Shown: piece by piece, positions 25,831-34,414 of the stretch
Position numbering within the stretch: the first letter of the stretch is position 1
How the letters are laid out: the number at the start of each line of letters is the position of its first letter
Source of the DNA: Clostridium swellfunianum
Lineage (GTDB): Bacteria > Bacillota > Clostridia > Clostridiales > Clostridiaceae
NCBI RefSeq assembly: GCF_023656515.1
Contig: NZ_JAMOFV010000006.1
Location: forward strand, 1,899,243-1,963,242
DNA length: 64,000 bases
Reading direction: 5' to 3'
Notes under the pieces: model-generated
Databases searched by the model: none
Told to the model about the DNA's origin: nothing
What the model saw: the letters and a program-made list of their open reading frames with translations, nothing else
Position numbers and translations under genes: made by a program

Positions 25831-25865
25831 AAGCCACAAGCATATGCTTGTGGCTTATTATTTTG
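25831..25865 (+). terminator. Terminator of 6S RNA
   Basis: A 26-bp perfect palindrome (AAGCCACAAGCA, TA centre, TGCTTGTGGCTT; 25831-25856) followed by ATTATTTT. It may also serve the convergent Spo0E-like gene. Confidence 0.75.
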
Positions 25866-25875
25866 GATAGCTTAT

Positions 25876-26061
25876 TTATGCCGCGTCCTGAGGTGAAATA
25901 TTATTTTTATGCCTTTCATATTCGGTAAGAAGCTTGTCCAACTCCTGGCTGCAATCCACTATAGTTTTATCTGTAAGTTGCTTGTTGCTGCCTATTAGGT
26001 TATATAACAAATTTCTAAGCCGTTCTATCTTTTCTCTCAATAGTAACATATTAAGCTCCAT
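25876..26061 (-). CDS. Spo0E-family aspartyl-phosphate phosphatase
   Basis: A 61-residue helical hairpin protein. The family signature S-Q-E-L-D is present in VDCSQELDKLLTEY, preceded by the first helix LLREKIERLRNLLYNLI. Family members remove the phosphate from Spo0A~P and so delay sporulation. CGAGGG precedes the ATG by about 9 bases. It stands alone, facing 6S RNA. Which response regulator it acts on is inference. Confidence 0.85.
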   Translation of the reverse strand: MELNMLLLREKIERLRNLLYNLIGSNKQLTDKTIVDCSQELDKLLTEYERHKNNISPQDAA

Positions 26062-26355
26062 AACATTTTCCCTCGCTTGTAAATAAGCTTTATGCTTAAG
26101 TTTCTCTGTAAATATATTTTACCAGATTTAACTTATATTTAAAGAATAATCATAAGCCATTAATGTATATGTTTTTACATTAATACCTATTTTTCCAACA
26201 AATTGTACAAAACAATGGGAAAGATAAGTTCTTAAAATTAAGAAAACCTGTTGAAATAACATACATGTAAATAACTGGAATTGACGAAGAAAGTCAAACT
26301 TTTGTATAGAAAAAATAAAAAGATAGTGAATTACATCTATCACTATCTTCTTTGA
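26062..26355. other. Gene-free stretch between Spo0E-like gene and polyprenyl synthase
   Basis: AT-rich, with a small hairpin TTAATGTA/TACATTAA near 26159-26182 and the terminator of the leftward electron-transfer operon at its right end. The only open frame (26128-26343, minus strand) lacks a ribosome site and looks random. Confidence 0.5.
26320..26349 (-). terminator. Terminator of the leftward electron-transfer-like operon
   Basis: AAGATAGTGA (26320-26329) pairs with TCACTATCTT (26340-26349). On the minus strand TTTTATTTTTTC follows. It lies just past the stop codon of the polyprenyl synthase gene. Confidence 0.85.
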
Positions 26356-27321
26356 TTAATATTCTCTCCACAAAAGCTTTTGAGTAATATCTATAAGCAG
26401 CTGTTTGTTATCGCCATCTGGTAGCTTTTCCATTCTTATAAAAGCTCTATCAGTATATCTCTTTGCTAAGGCCCTTGCCTTATCTATTCCACCTAATTCA
26501 TTTGTAATACTAATTATCTTTGAAATATCTTCATCGCTGTAATTATCTTTTGATAAAAGTGGTGTTAAGCGGATTTTATCCTGCTTAAATGCATATATCA
26601 ATGGAAGAGTATAGATACCTTCACGAAGATCATTGCCAGTCGGTTTACCTACTATATCAGAGCTGCTGTTATAGTCTAATATATCATCGATTATTTGAAA
26701 TGCCATTCCTATATCATATCCAATTTTTGATAAATTATTAATCATTTCGTTAGAGCAGGAACTTTCATAAGCGCCAACATAGAAGCTGAGAGAAAAAAGT
26801 TCTGCAGTTTTAGCAGCAATTCTCTTTAGATATTTTTTGGTACTAATATCTTGAGAGAAATGAGAAGTAAGCTGTTCTATTTCTCCAGTACATATATTAT
26901 AAATCGCTTCAGAAAGCAATTTCATATTTTCCATTGAAGTATTATTTGATAATGCCATAAAGCATCTGCAAAACAATAAATCTCCCATATATACAGCATA
27001 ATCTTTACCGTATTTTGATTGGACTGTTTCTTTGCCGCGTCTTGTCTTTGCTTCATCTACTATATCATCGTGAACTAAAGTAGCCATGTGAAGCATTTCC
27101 ATTACAGCAGCAAGATTGCATAGCTTATCTGAATTAAACTCACCAAACTTGCCTGAAATTATAAGAAAACCTGGTCTCAACAACTTTCCACCTGAATCTA
27201 TCAATCCAAGAATAGAATTCTCAATAGTCTTTTCACGGTTTTTTGCGTTTTCTTTCATAATAGCTACTACTTTTTCAAGCTCTATTTTTATGGAAGGATA
27301 TTTATCCCAAAATCTGTTCAT
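26356..27321 (-). CDS. Trans-polyprenyl diphosphate synthase (HepT/DmkB-like)
   Basis: A 321-residue isoprenoid chain elongase. The two aspartate-rich metal sites are LVHDDIVDEAKTRRG at about 93-107 and IIDDILDYN near 218. GGKLLRPGF near the N-terminus is the IPP-binding region. Such enzymes make the prenyl tail of menaquinone-type quinones. The start codon touches the stop of the Gx-type gene (TAAATG), so translation is coupled. In Listeria a paralogue of this family (DmkB) sits in the extracellular electron transfer locus and supplies a dedicated demethylmenaquinone tail; the same role is plausible here. A UbiA-type prenyltransferase partner is not in the window. Confidence 0.9.
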   Translation of the reverse strand: MNRFWDKYPSIKIELEKVVAIMKENAKNREKTIENSILGLIDSGGKLLRPGFLIISGKFGEFNSDKLCNLAAVMEMLHMATLVHDDIVDEAKTRRGKETVQSKYGKDYAVYMGDLLFCRCFMALSNNTSMENMKLLSEAIYNICTGEIEQLTSHFSQDISTKKYLKRIAAKTAELFSLSFYVGAYESSCSNEMINNLSKIGYDIGMAFQIIDDILDYNSSSDIVGKPTGNDLREGIYTLPLIYAFKQDKIRLTPLLSKDNYSDEDISKIISITNELGGIDKARALAKRYTDRAFIRMEKLPDGDNKQLLIDITQKLLWREY

Positions 27322-27864
27322 TTAATCACCCTTAAAAGATTTATTATTGTTTACGGTTGAGTAAAATGGCAGTCTTCTAACGTAGAGCATTAAATATCTA
27401 GCAGTAATGCCTACAAAAAAACCTGTTCCTATACCTGCTGCAGATAGAATAGGGAGATAAACTATAATATTTATATTACGAATAACTGCCGCAGCCATTA
27501 ATATTTGTCCTAGGTTATGAAAGAAAGCACCGGTTATACTTACACCTATAATACTTATATTGTCCCTTCCAATTCTTTTAATAAAGTACATAGAGATAAG
27601 ACTTAAAAGTCCTCCAGATATACTGTATAAGAAGCTTGAAAGAGATCCACCAAATAGGGTAGAAAGTATAATTCTAAGTACTATTACAGTAAAAGCATCC
27701 TTAAGATTAAATAAGTATAAGCAGACTACAGTAATAATATTAGAGAGGCCAAGCTTAGCTCCGGGAGCTATAAATGGTATAGGAAGCATTCTTTCAATTA
27801 AGTAAAGTATGAGTGCCTGCGCTACAAGCACAGCAATAAATGTTAACTTTTGTGTTTTTTTCAT
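27322..27864 (-). CDS. Gx-type membrane protein (HepI/EetB-like)
   Basis: A 180-residue protein with about five membrane helices. PFIAPGAKLGLSNIITV, YLFNLKDAFTVIVLRIIL and GAFFHNLGQILMAA are hallmarks of the family annotated as Gx transporter or heptaprenyl diphosphate synthase component I. Its fold resembles ECF S components. I used ATG 27864 after GGAGG; the longer frame from 27891 would overlap the upstream gene. In the Listeria electron-transfer locus the EetB protein belongs to this class. It lies between the NusG-II and polyprenyl synthase genes with no spare bases. Confidence 0.85.
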   Translation of the reverse strand: MKKTQKLTFIAVLVAQALILYLIERMLPIPFIAPGAKLGLSNIITVVCLYLFNLKDAFTVIVLRIILSTLFGGSLSSFLYSISGGLLSLISMYFIKRIGRDNISIIGVSITGAFFHNLGQILMAAAVIRNINIIVYLPILSAAGIGTGFFVGITARYLMLYVRRLPFYSTVNNNKSFKGD

Positions 27865-27874
27865 ATGGCCTCCA

Positions 27875-28255
27875 TTAAAATGACAATGCATCAGTTTCTG
27901 AATTTTGTCCTTTAATATTTACAACAACCTTATGGGGAAGACATACCAATATATCACCAGGCTTACTTATAGAACCATCCTGGATACAAATTTTATCAGG
28001 ACAATCCGCATCAGAGATCCTGACTTTACCATTTGTAATTTCTACAATGTTACTGCCTAAATCTGTTTCAATCTGGATTTTCTCATTACGGCTATTATCT
28101 AAGGGAAGCCTTTTGAAAAGCTTCCCTTTAACTTCAATTTCTACATATTTAGTATTGTAGGATTTATGAGAGTTGATAAATGCAACCGCTGAGGAACCCA
28201 ATGCTATAAATACTAAAACTACTATTACAACAAAATCCAATGGTTTTAGTTTCAT
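27875..28255 (-). CDS. Membrane-anchored NusG domain II protein (EetA-like)
   Basis: A 126-residue protein. One membrane helix (about residues 7-27) anchors it, and the rest faces outside. The C-terminal half has the NusG-II (DUF) pattern SDADCPDKICIQDGSISKPGD with the conserved C-P-D-K-x-C pair, then ILVCLPHKVVV. Despite the name it has no link to transcription. The two cysteines could form a disulfide or bind a cofactor. In the Listeria locus EetA has this architecture. It starts 32 bases after the NDH-2 gene and is followed by the Gx-type gene at 10 bases. Confidence 0.85.
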   Translation of the reverse strand: MKLKPLDFVVIVVLVFIALGSSAVAFINSHKSYNTKYVEIEVKGKLFKRLPLDNSRNEKIQIETDLGSNIVEITNGKVRISDADCPDKICIQDGSISKPGDILVCLPHKVVVNIKGQNSETDALSF

Positions 28256-28287
28256 GAGAAATCCTCGCTTTTACAATAATTATTATA

Positions 28288-30204
28288 TTAGTCCTCTGTT
28301 AAATCATGTTCAACAAACAAGTAAGTTTTTCTAGCTATTGATGTATTATTCCACCATCTTTTTAGCCATGGCATGACATAATAGTCAAGACCAAGAACTC
28401 TTCCAGCTCCAGCCATTAAAGCTATTGAACCGAAGAAGTACCATAAAATTTCCCATCCAGCCATAGCTGATAATATAAAGTTAGTTACCATAAATGCAGA
28501 AGCAGCACTAGCAAGGAAAGTAAATAGGCCAGCTAGTAAAGCTAATCCCATTCCTATTTCCATAAATACAACCATTCTTTGGAACCAAACTGCTATATCA
28601 GCATTCGGAATCATAAGTTTCATGATAGCCTTAAAGAAACCAGGCATTTCACTAATTATTGGAGTTGGCCATGATGCTGCACCAGCAGCAGCTGAAGCTC
28701 CACTTGTTGCTTCTGCAGCAGCTGAAGCTCCTGAAGTTCCGGCAGCTTGTAACCATTCAAAAGGCATCTTTACATTTCCGGTTTTTAACCAACTGTCAGT
28801 ACCAATACCATTAAATAAATTCTTTATAGTACCAAAGCTTTCAGTAGCTGCCTTCCAAGTTTCTTCACCAAAGAATTTCTTAGCACCTTCTAATAGCCAC
28901 ATAATACCTATAAATATTCTTAGTGGGAACAGCCAGAAAGCATGTGCCTTAGTTGAAGCATGACCTCCAATAATGGAACGTCTTTCTTGTATGTTAAAGA
29001 ATTCGTGAGTTATATATGCCCATACTGCATTAAAACCTGCAACCCCAAATAAATAGTGAAGATTTACTAAGTGCTTCATAGCCATTGCAATAAAACCTGA
29101 CATAGACATACCCATTAAGCTCGCAACAGCATACCTGCTTCCAATTGAAACCATAAGGCCATGGTAGTTTGACTTATGTGCTTTCTTTTGACCTTTTTCC
29201 ATATCAGCTACTATGTTATGAACAGCTGTTTCTGCAGTTTGAAGTGCAGTTTCAACTATTTGAGGAAGGCCTTTTCCTTCTTCTTCTATATAAGAGTTAT
29301 CTCCAACTACATACACATTACCATAGTCTACAGATTGCATGTACTCGTTAGTTTGAACTCTTCCTGCTCTAGCAGTTTTAAGGCCCAAATTAGCTGCAAA
29401 CTTGCTCGCTTGAACTCCACATGTCCATATTAGTGAATTAGTTTCAATTTGCTTTCCATTTTTTAAAGTTATGGATTCCTTTTCCACATTTGTTATTGGT
29501 GAGCTCTTTAATATTTGAACACCATGTTTAGTTAAGTATCTTTCAGACTTAGCTATAAGCCCATCGTTTAATATTGGAAGAATCTTATCTAATGCTTCTA
29601 CAACATATAAGCTTACTTCCTTCTTATCTATTTCGTAATTTCTGCAAAGCTTATCCTTCCATTCAAGAAGCTCTCCAACAGTTTCGATTCCAGTAAAGCC
29701 AGCGCCTGCAACAACGAATGTAAGCATGCGTCTTCTTTTTGAAGCATCTTTTTCTTTTTGAGCTTTTCTAAACATGTTTTCTACATGTTCTCTAATTCTT
29801 AGAGCATCCTCTAAAGACCAAACAGTAAATCCATTTTCCTTAACTCCAGGCACTCCGAAGAAGGCTGGTTCGCTTCCTGTACCTAAAACAAGGTAATCGT
29901 AGCTATATTTTTCAGTGTTTGAAGTAAGAGTTCTCTTTTCAAAGTCAATAGCTGTAACTTCATCTAATACAACATTTACTCTTCTTCCACTAAATATCCT
30001 CTTTAGGCTTATTTGTACGCTGTCCTGTTCAACTCTTCCACCAGCAACTTCATGAAGTTCTGTCATTAGAGTGTGATAAGGATCCTTTCCTATTAATGTA
30101 ATTTCTACATTTGTATTCTTCTTGTATTTTTTGCTCAATAGCTTTGCAGCATGAACACCTGCATACCCAGTTCCGAGTATGACTATCTTTTTGACCTCTC
30201 CCAT
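28288..30204 (-). CDS. Type II NADH dehydrogenase fused to a membrane domain (Ndh2-like)
   Basis: A 638-residue fusion. Residues 1-400 are an NDH-2 flavoenzyme: FAD loop KIVILGTGYAGVHAA at 6-20, NAD loop FVVAGAGFTGIETVGEL at 163-179, and the second FAD motif VYVVGDNSY near 297-305. Residues 420-612 add about four membrane helices of DoxX type, beginning LRIFIGIMWLLEGAKKFFG. Ordinary NDH-2 is about 400 residues; the long form with a membrane tail is the type found in flavin-based extracellular electron transfer loci. The loop at 487-511 is Ala/Ser-rich with a tandem 10-residue repeat. GAGGAGGT precedes the ATG. First gene of the leftward operon. Confidence 0.9.
   Translation of the reverse strand: MGEVKKIVILGTGYAGVHAAKLLSKKYKKNTNVEITLIGKDPYHTLMTELHEVAGGRVEQDSVQISLKRIFSGRRVNVVLDEVTAIDFEKRTLTSNTEKYSYDYLVLGTGSEPAFFGVPGVKENGFTVWSLEDALRIREHVENMFRKAQKEKDASKRRRMLTFVVAGAGFTGIETVGELLEWKDKLCRNYEIDKKEVSLYVVEALDKILPILNDGLIAKSERYLTKHGVQILKSSPITNVEKESITLKNGKQIETNSLIWTCGVQASKFAANLGLKTARAGRVQTNEYMQSVDYGNVYVVGDNSYIEEEGKGLPQIVETALQTAETAVHNIVADMEKGQKKAHKSNYHGLMVSIGSRYAVASLMGMSMSGFIAMAMKHLVNLHYLFGVAGFNAVWAYITHEFFNIQERRSIIGGHASTKAHAFWLFPLRIFIGIMWLLEGAKKFFGEETWKAATESFGTIKNLFNGIGTDSWLKTGNVKMPFEWLQAAGTSGASAAAEATSGASAAAGAASWPTPIISEMPGFFKAIMKLMIPNADIAVWFQRMVVFMEIGMGLALLAGLFTFLASAASAFMVTNFILSAMAGWEILWYFFGSIALMAGAGRVLGLDYYVMPWLKRWWNNTSIARKTYLFVEHDLTED
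28685..28731 (-). repeat. Tandem 30-bp repeat within the Ndh2-like gene
   Basis: GCAGCAGCTGAAGCTCC occurs at 28685 and again at 28715, an exact 30-base period. It encodes TSGASAAAEA followed by TSGASAAAGA. Confidence 0.8.
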
Positions 30205-30591
30205 TTTAGACCTCCTCAGCTAAAAATCAGCTTGATAAATTTTTATTCAAGTTCACTTATCTTCATCTATTATTTTAAACAAAAATTCAATGCATGTCCA
30301 TGGTAAATAGCAAAGATTTTTAGAAATTATTAATGATTTATCAAAAAACTATTAAATTTTCAAAATATATAGCATATAAAAAGGTTTTCATATAATGTTT
30401 GCAATAAATTTTAGCTTTTATAATTTGTTAAAAAATATTTTATCGTATGTACTTGATAACATGAAAATGTTTTAATAGTTTATCGATGTATATATTTACG
30501 ACTTATTTTATACATAAAATTACTTAAAAATACATGAATTGTGATATAATAAGCAAGTATATTTTGTCATAAATTAAACGGAGGAACTTAA
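30205..30591. promoter_or_regulatory. 387-bp divergent control region of the electron-transfer-like genes
   Basis: Very AT-rich. TATAAT at 30545-30550 suits the rightward ApbE gene, but the -35 is poor. AAACTATTAAA near 30346 and TTTAATAGTTT near 30471 form a distant inverted repeat. No riboswitch fold was recognised. Both gene sets could be controlled together from here. Confidence 0.45.
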
Positions 30592-31629
30592 ATGAAGAAT
30601 AAATCTAAAGTATATAAATCAATAGTGATTGCTTCTATTATAGCTTTACCTATAGCGCTATCTGGATGTAGATATAGAGCAGAACAGCCAGTAGATAAGA
30701 CCGAGACCATTCTTGGAACTGTATGCACTGTTAAACTTTATGATCATATATCGGATAGTAATTTTAATAAGGTGTTTGATAGATTGAAAGAAATTGAAGC
30801 TAAAATGACTATAAATAAAGATAATAGTGAAGTAATTGATATTAACAATGCTGCAGGTAAGAAATATGTTAAAGTTTCTGATGATACTTTCGAAGTTATA
30901 GAAAAAGGGCTATACTTCAGCAGTCTTTATAACAAGTTTGATATTACTATAGGTCCTATTGTAAAGTTGTGGAATATAGGTTTTGATAATGTGAGGGTTC
31001 CAAATAATACGGAAATAAAATCTAAGCTTTCATTAGTAGATTATAAAGATGTATTAATAAGTAAAGATGAAAAAACGGTAATGTTAAAAAGAGAAGGGAT
31101 GATGCTTGATCTTGGTGGAATAGCAAAGGGTTATGCTGCAGATGAAGCTATTAGAGTTTTGAAAGAAAATGGTGTTCAGCACGCTATAGTGAATTTAGGC
31201 GGCAATGTTATGACTCTAGGGGAAAGGCCTGATGGAAAACAATGGACAATTGGAATACAACATCCTTTTACAAACAGAGGGAATCATGTTGGAACAGTTA
31301 AAGTGGCTAACAAGACTGTAGTCACATCTGGAATTTATGAGAGATATATAAAAGAGGGAGATAAAATATATCATCATATAATTGATAAAGATACAGGATA
31401 CCCTGTTGATAATAATCTATTAAGTGTTACAATAATTACAAATAAATCTGTTGATGGTGATGGATTCTCAAAGATATTTGCATTAGGTTTAGAAAAAGGT
31501 ATGGATTACGCTAAGAACTTAAAGGATGTAGATGCAATATTCATCACTAAAGACAATAAAATTTATATTACCCCAGGACTAAAAGATAATTTTGAGCTTA
31601 CAGACTCTAGCTTTCAGCTTATTAAGTAA
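30592..31629 (+). CDS. apbE: FAD:protein FMN transferase lipoprotein (ApbE, FmnB-like)
   Basis: A 345-residue exported enzyme. Residues 1-26 form a lipoprotein signal ending in IALSGC, so Cys26 would carry the lipid. The ApbE core follows: TETILGTVCTVKLYD, then GGIAKGYAADEAI at about 181-193, AIVNLGGNVMTLG and, near the C-terminus, VTSGIYERY and HHIIDKDTGYPVDN with the magnesium-binding region. ApbE attaches FMN from FAD to a Ser/Thr of extracytoplasmic proteins. CGGAGGAACTTAA precedes the ATG. It is divergent from the Ndh2 operon; in Listeria the equivalent FmnB flavinylates PplA. No PplA-like gene is seen here. Confidence 0.93.
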   Translation: MKNKSKVYKSIVIASIIALPIALSGCRYRAEQPVDKTETILGTVCTVKLYDHISDSNFNKVFDRLKEIEAKMTINKDNSEVIDINNAAGKKYVKVSDDTFEVIEKGLYFSSLYNKFDITIGPIVKLWNIGFDNVRVPNNTEIKSKLSLVDYKDVLISKDEKTVMLKREGMMLDLGGIAKGYAADEAIRVLKENGVQHAIVNLGGNVMTLGERPDGKQWTIGIQHPFTNRGNHVGTVKVANKTVVTSGIYERYIKEGDKIYHHIIDKDTGYPVDNNLLSVTIITNKSVDGDGFSKIFALGLEKGMDYAKNLKDVDAIFITKDNKIYITPGLKDNFELTDSSFQLIK

Positions 31630-31648
31630 ACAGAAGGAAGGGAATACT

Positions 31649-31852
31649 ATGAATATAGAAGAAGTAATAAAAAGAATCAATTATTTGTATAAAAAGAGTC
31701 AAGAGGTTGGACTTACTGAAGAAGAAAAATTAGAGCAAAAGGAGCTCAGACAAAGATATATAGACAATGTTAAAAGGAATTTCAGACAACAACTTGAAAC
31801 TATAGAAATGAAGGGAAATAATAATGGCAGTAACAATAGAAAATTTAATTGA
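31649..31852 (+). CDS. DUF896 (YnzC-like) small protein
   Basis: A 67-residue helical protein. NIEEVIKRINYLYKKSQEVG, then LTEEEKLEQKELRQRYID and VKRNFRQQLETI follow the DUF896 pattern. In Bacillus YnzC belongs to the SOS-linked yneA operon; the molecular role is unknown. ATG 31649 lies after AAGGAAGGG; a longer in-frame opening overlaps apbE and is rejected. The 3' end overlaps hprK by 29 bases. Confidence 0.85.
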   Translation: MNIEEVIKRINYLYKKSQEVGLTEEEKLEQKELRQRYIDNVKRNFRQQLETIEMKGNNNGSNNRKFN

Positions 31853-32726
31853 GGACCTAAAGCTTGAAATAATAGTTCAAGGAAAAGAAAGCAGAGAAAT
31901 AACATTAAGTGACATAAATAGGCCTGGACTTCAGTTTTCAGGCTTTTATAACTATTTTGCAAATGGGAGAGTTCAAATTGTAGGCATGGCTGAGTGGAGT
32001 TTTTTAGATGCTATGCAGCCAGAACTCAGAAAAAAAAGATTGAAAAAATTTTTCCAATTTGAAACTCCATGCATAGTTGTAAGTAGAGGTTTGGAGCTTC
32101 ACTCGGAATTTATTGAAGCTGCAAAGGAATATCAGCGATGGGTAGTGAGGACAAATAGTATTACAACTCGCTTTATAAGTAAACTTACAACTTATCTTGA
32201 TGACAAGCTAGCACCTGAAACTAGGATGCATGGTGTGTTGGTAGATGTATACGGTATAGGGATGCTTATAACAGGTGAGAGTGGTATAGGGAAAAGCGAA
32301 ACTGCCCTTGAGCTTATTAAGAGGGGACATAGACTTGTAGCAGATGATGCTGTTGATATAAAAGAAATCGATGGAATATTAAAAGGAAAAGCACCATATA
32401 TTACTTCTGGAATGATGGAAGTTAGAGGAATGGGAATTATAGACGTTCCAGCTCTTTATGGATTGAGTTCAGTTTTAAATGAAAAGACTATCCATATGGT
32501 AATTTACCTAGAGCAATGGAAGGATGAAGAAAACTATGACAGACTTGGAATAGACCAAACTTTTATAGACATACTGAATGTTCCGGTAAGGAGAATGGTG
32601 CTCCCTATAAGACCAGGAAGAAACCTTGCAGTAATAATAGAAGCTGCTGCCGCAAATTACAGATACAGCTTAAATTCCAAGGTTACTCCTGTTGATACAA
32701 TTAATAGCAGGATTGGATTGGGGTAA
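31824..32726 (+). CDS. hprK: HPr kinase/phosphorylase
   Basis: Phosphorylates and dephosphorylates Ser46 of HPr, the key signal of carbon catabolite control. The 300-residue length is normal. The Walker A motif is GESGIGKSETALELIKRGH at about 152-170, followed by LVADDAVDI; the family signature EVRGMGIIDVPALYG is intact. AAGGGAAATAATA precedes the ATG. The stop shares an A with the possible start of the next gene (TAATG). Its place beside small unknown genes and a cyclo-ligase is common in Clostridium. Confidence 0.96.
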   Translation: MAVTIENLIEDLKLEIIVQGKESREITLSDINRPGLQFSGFYNYFANGRVQIVGMAEWSFLDAMQPELRKKRLKKFFQFETPCIVVSRGLELHSEFIEAAKEYQRWVVRTNSITTRFISKLTTYLDDKLAPETRMHGVLVDVYGIGMLITGESGIGKSETALELIKRGHRLVADDAVDIKEIDGILKGKAPYITSGMMEVRGMGIIDVPALYGLSSVLNEKTIHMVIYLEQWKDEENYDRLGIDQTFIDILNVPVRRMVLPIRPGRNLAVIIEAAAANYRYSLNSKVTPVDTINSRIGLG

Positions 32727-32731
32727 TGAAA

Positions 32732-33277
32732 ATGAATAAAAAAGAGCTTAGAGAACATATGAAGGAGCTTAGAGATTCTATTACGTGCGAGAAAAGAGCC
32801 CGGTATGATGAAGTTATTTATAAAAAAGTAATAAACTGCGAATACTACACCAATGCAAAGATACTATTTTCATATGTAAGCTTTGGTTCAGAAGTATGTA
32901 CACATAAGATTATAGAGCATGCTTTAGCTAACAATAAGACAGTATGCGTACCTAAAGTAATAAACAGGACCGAAGGCATGAAGGCAGTTAAAATAAATAG
33001 TCTCGAGGAGTTAAATCAAGGCAACTTCGGTGTTTTAGAGCCCGAGAATCTTGAGAAATCTATAGCACCAGAAGCCATAGATTTAATTCTAATACCTGGT
33101 TTGGCTTTTGATAAATTCGGAGGAAGACTTGGCTATGGCGCTGGTTATTATGATAGCTTCTTAAAAGAAGTTAAAAAAGATGCATTAAAAATTGCATTGT
33201 CATATTCTATACAGATATTAGATAAGGTTCCAATGGAAGCACATGATATTTTTATAGAAAACTTAATTACTAATTAA
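32732..33277 (+). CDS. 5-formyltetrahydrofolate cyclo-ligase
   Basis: Converts 5-formyl-THF to 5,10-methenyl-THF with ATP. About 181 residues. MNKKELREHMKELRD, then the substrate loop LLIPGLAFDKFGGRLGYGAGYYD (written here only in part: GGRLGYGAGYYD) identify the family. GGGG lies 8 bases before ATG 32732; the ATG at 32726 overlaps the hprK stop and is the alternative. It appears co-transcribed with hprK. Confidence 0.92.
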   Translation: MNKKELREHMKELRDSITCEKRARYDEVIYKKVINCEYYTNAKILFSYVSFGSEVCTHKIIEHALANNKTVCVPKVINRTEGMKAVKINSLEELNQGNFGVLEPENLEKSIAPEAIDLILIPGLAFDKFGGRLGYGAGYYDSFLKEVKKDALKIALSYSIQILDKVPMEAHDIFIENLITN

Positions 33278-33304
33278 GCTTTCATATTACAACAGTTAAG
33301 GCTG

Positions 33305-34252
33305 GTGACTTCAGTGGTTATATTAGATATTTTAAACAGCTTTAAAGAGATAAAGTATGATTTTGAAATAGGTAAAAGTCATTATTGGATATTGCTTAAA
33401 GCTGATGAGCTGCATAAAATGCGCGACATTCTTGCGTTAGATGAAGAAAGCTTACAGGAATGCGTAAATTTGGATCAGTTCCCTAAACTTAGCTTTTTTT
33501 CTGGGTACACATTTATTGTATTTAATATACTTCAGTATAACCATTCAGAGCTTATGTCTAAAGAACTTAATATATTTTTAAGCAAGGATTATATAATAAC
33601 AGTATATAAGGAAGACTTGAATATAACTAAAGATTTAATCGAAGATATCTTAGAATGCAAAAACACTTTTCTTTTAAAAGAGAGCCCATGTGCTTCAATG
33701 GTGCTCTACTACATATTAGACAGAATAATATTACGAAATTATGATGTTATATCCGATTTGGAAGCTCAGGCCGATAAAATAGAGATAAGTATTTTAAGGA
33801 GCCCGAGACAGGAGCAGCTCGAAGAGCTTATACACCTTAGAAGACAAGTTTACAAGATACGAAAGTATTTAAATCCGCTTAGGTATATAGGCGACAGTCT
33901 TATAAGCAATGAAAATAATATTATTGATCATAATCATGCAAGCTATTTTAAGGATTTAAGCAGTAAGATAGAAAAGCTCATGCTTTCACTAGAAAGTTTA
34001 GTACAGGACTTAGCTCTTGTTAGGGAAGCCTTTGAATCGGAAATATCTAATAAGACAAATGAACTTATGAAAATTTTCACTTTGATTGCAAGTGTATTTT
34101 TACCTTTAAACCTTATAACAAGTATGTACGGGATGAACTTTAAAAATATTCCCTTTGTTGAACTTGAACATGGTTATTACGTTATTACTGGGATAATGAT
34201 ATTAATTTCCTTAGGATTATTATATATATTCAAAAAAAAGAAGTGGTTATGA
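33305..34252 (+). CDS. CorA-family magnesium/divalent cation transporter
   Basis: A 315-residue protein with a long soluble N-terminal domain and two C-terminal membrane helices (about 253-273 and 289-307). The hallmark G-M-N lies in SMYGMNFKNIPF at the end of helix 1. Pentamers of this family take up Mg2+ or related ions. The N-terminal part is diverged from E. coli CorA, closer to the Firmicute YfjQ-type. GTG 33305 has AAGG 4 bases upstream; GTG 33314 is an alternative. Confidence 0.9.
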   Translation: MTSVVILDILNSFKEIKYDFEIGKSHYWILLKADELHKMRDILALDEESLQECVNLDQFPKLSFFSGYTFIVFNILQYNHSELMSKELNIFLSKDYIITVYKEDLNITKDLIEDILECKNTFLLKESPCASMVLYYILDRIILRNYDVISDLEAQADKIEISILRSPRQEQLEELIHLRRQVYKIRKYLNPLRYIGDSLISNENNIIDHNHASYFKDLSSKIEKLMLSLESLVQDLALVREAFESEISNKTNELMKIFTLIASVFLPLNLITSMYGMNFKNIPFVELEHGYYVITGIMILISLGLLYIFKKKKWL

Positions 34253-34311
34253 TTTGTCTTTTTGTTTACAATTTGGTAGAATTAGAAAGTAGGAAATTCT
34301 ATACATATAAG

Positions 34312-34345
34312 AACATAAGGATTTAACAATTTACATTCTTATGTT
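34312..34345 (+). terminator. Possible terminator after the CorA-type gene
   Basis: AACATAAG (34312-34319) pairs with CTTATGTT (34338-34345) around an 18-base loop, followed by AATTTAAT. Large loop and weak T run. Confidence 0.4.
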
Positions 34346-34414
34346 AATTTAATACAAGAGCATAAAAATTTATAATCTTTATTGCTCTAAAATGAATATG
34401 AGGGGGTATTACAC

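Noticed and set aside
26128-26343. 71-residue minus-strand open frame next to the operon terminator
   Set aside because: No ribosome site, no recognisable motif, and it starts within the terminator hairpin of the polyprenyl synthase gene.
28622-28963. 113-residue open frame antisense to the Ndh2-like gene
   Set aside because: It mirrors the Ala-rich repeat on the opposite strand; the real gene is well supported by domains.
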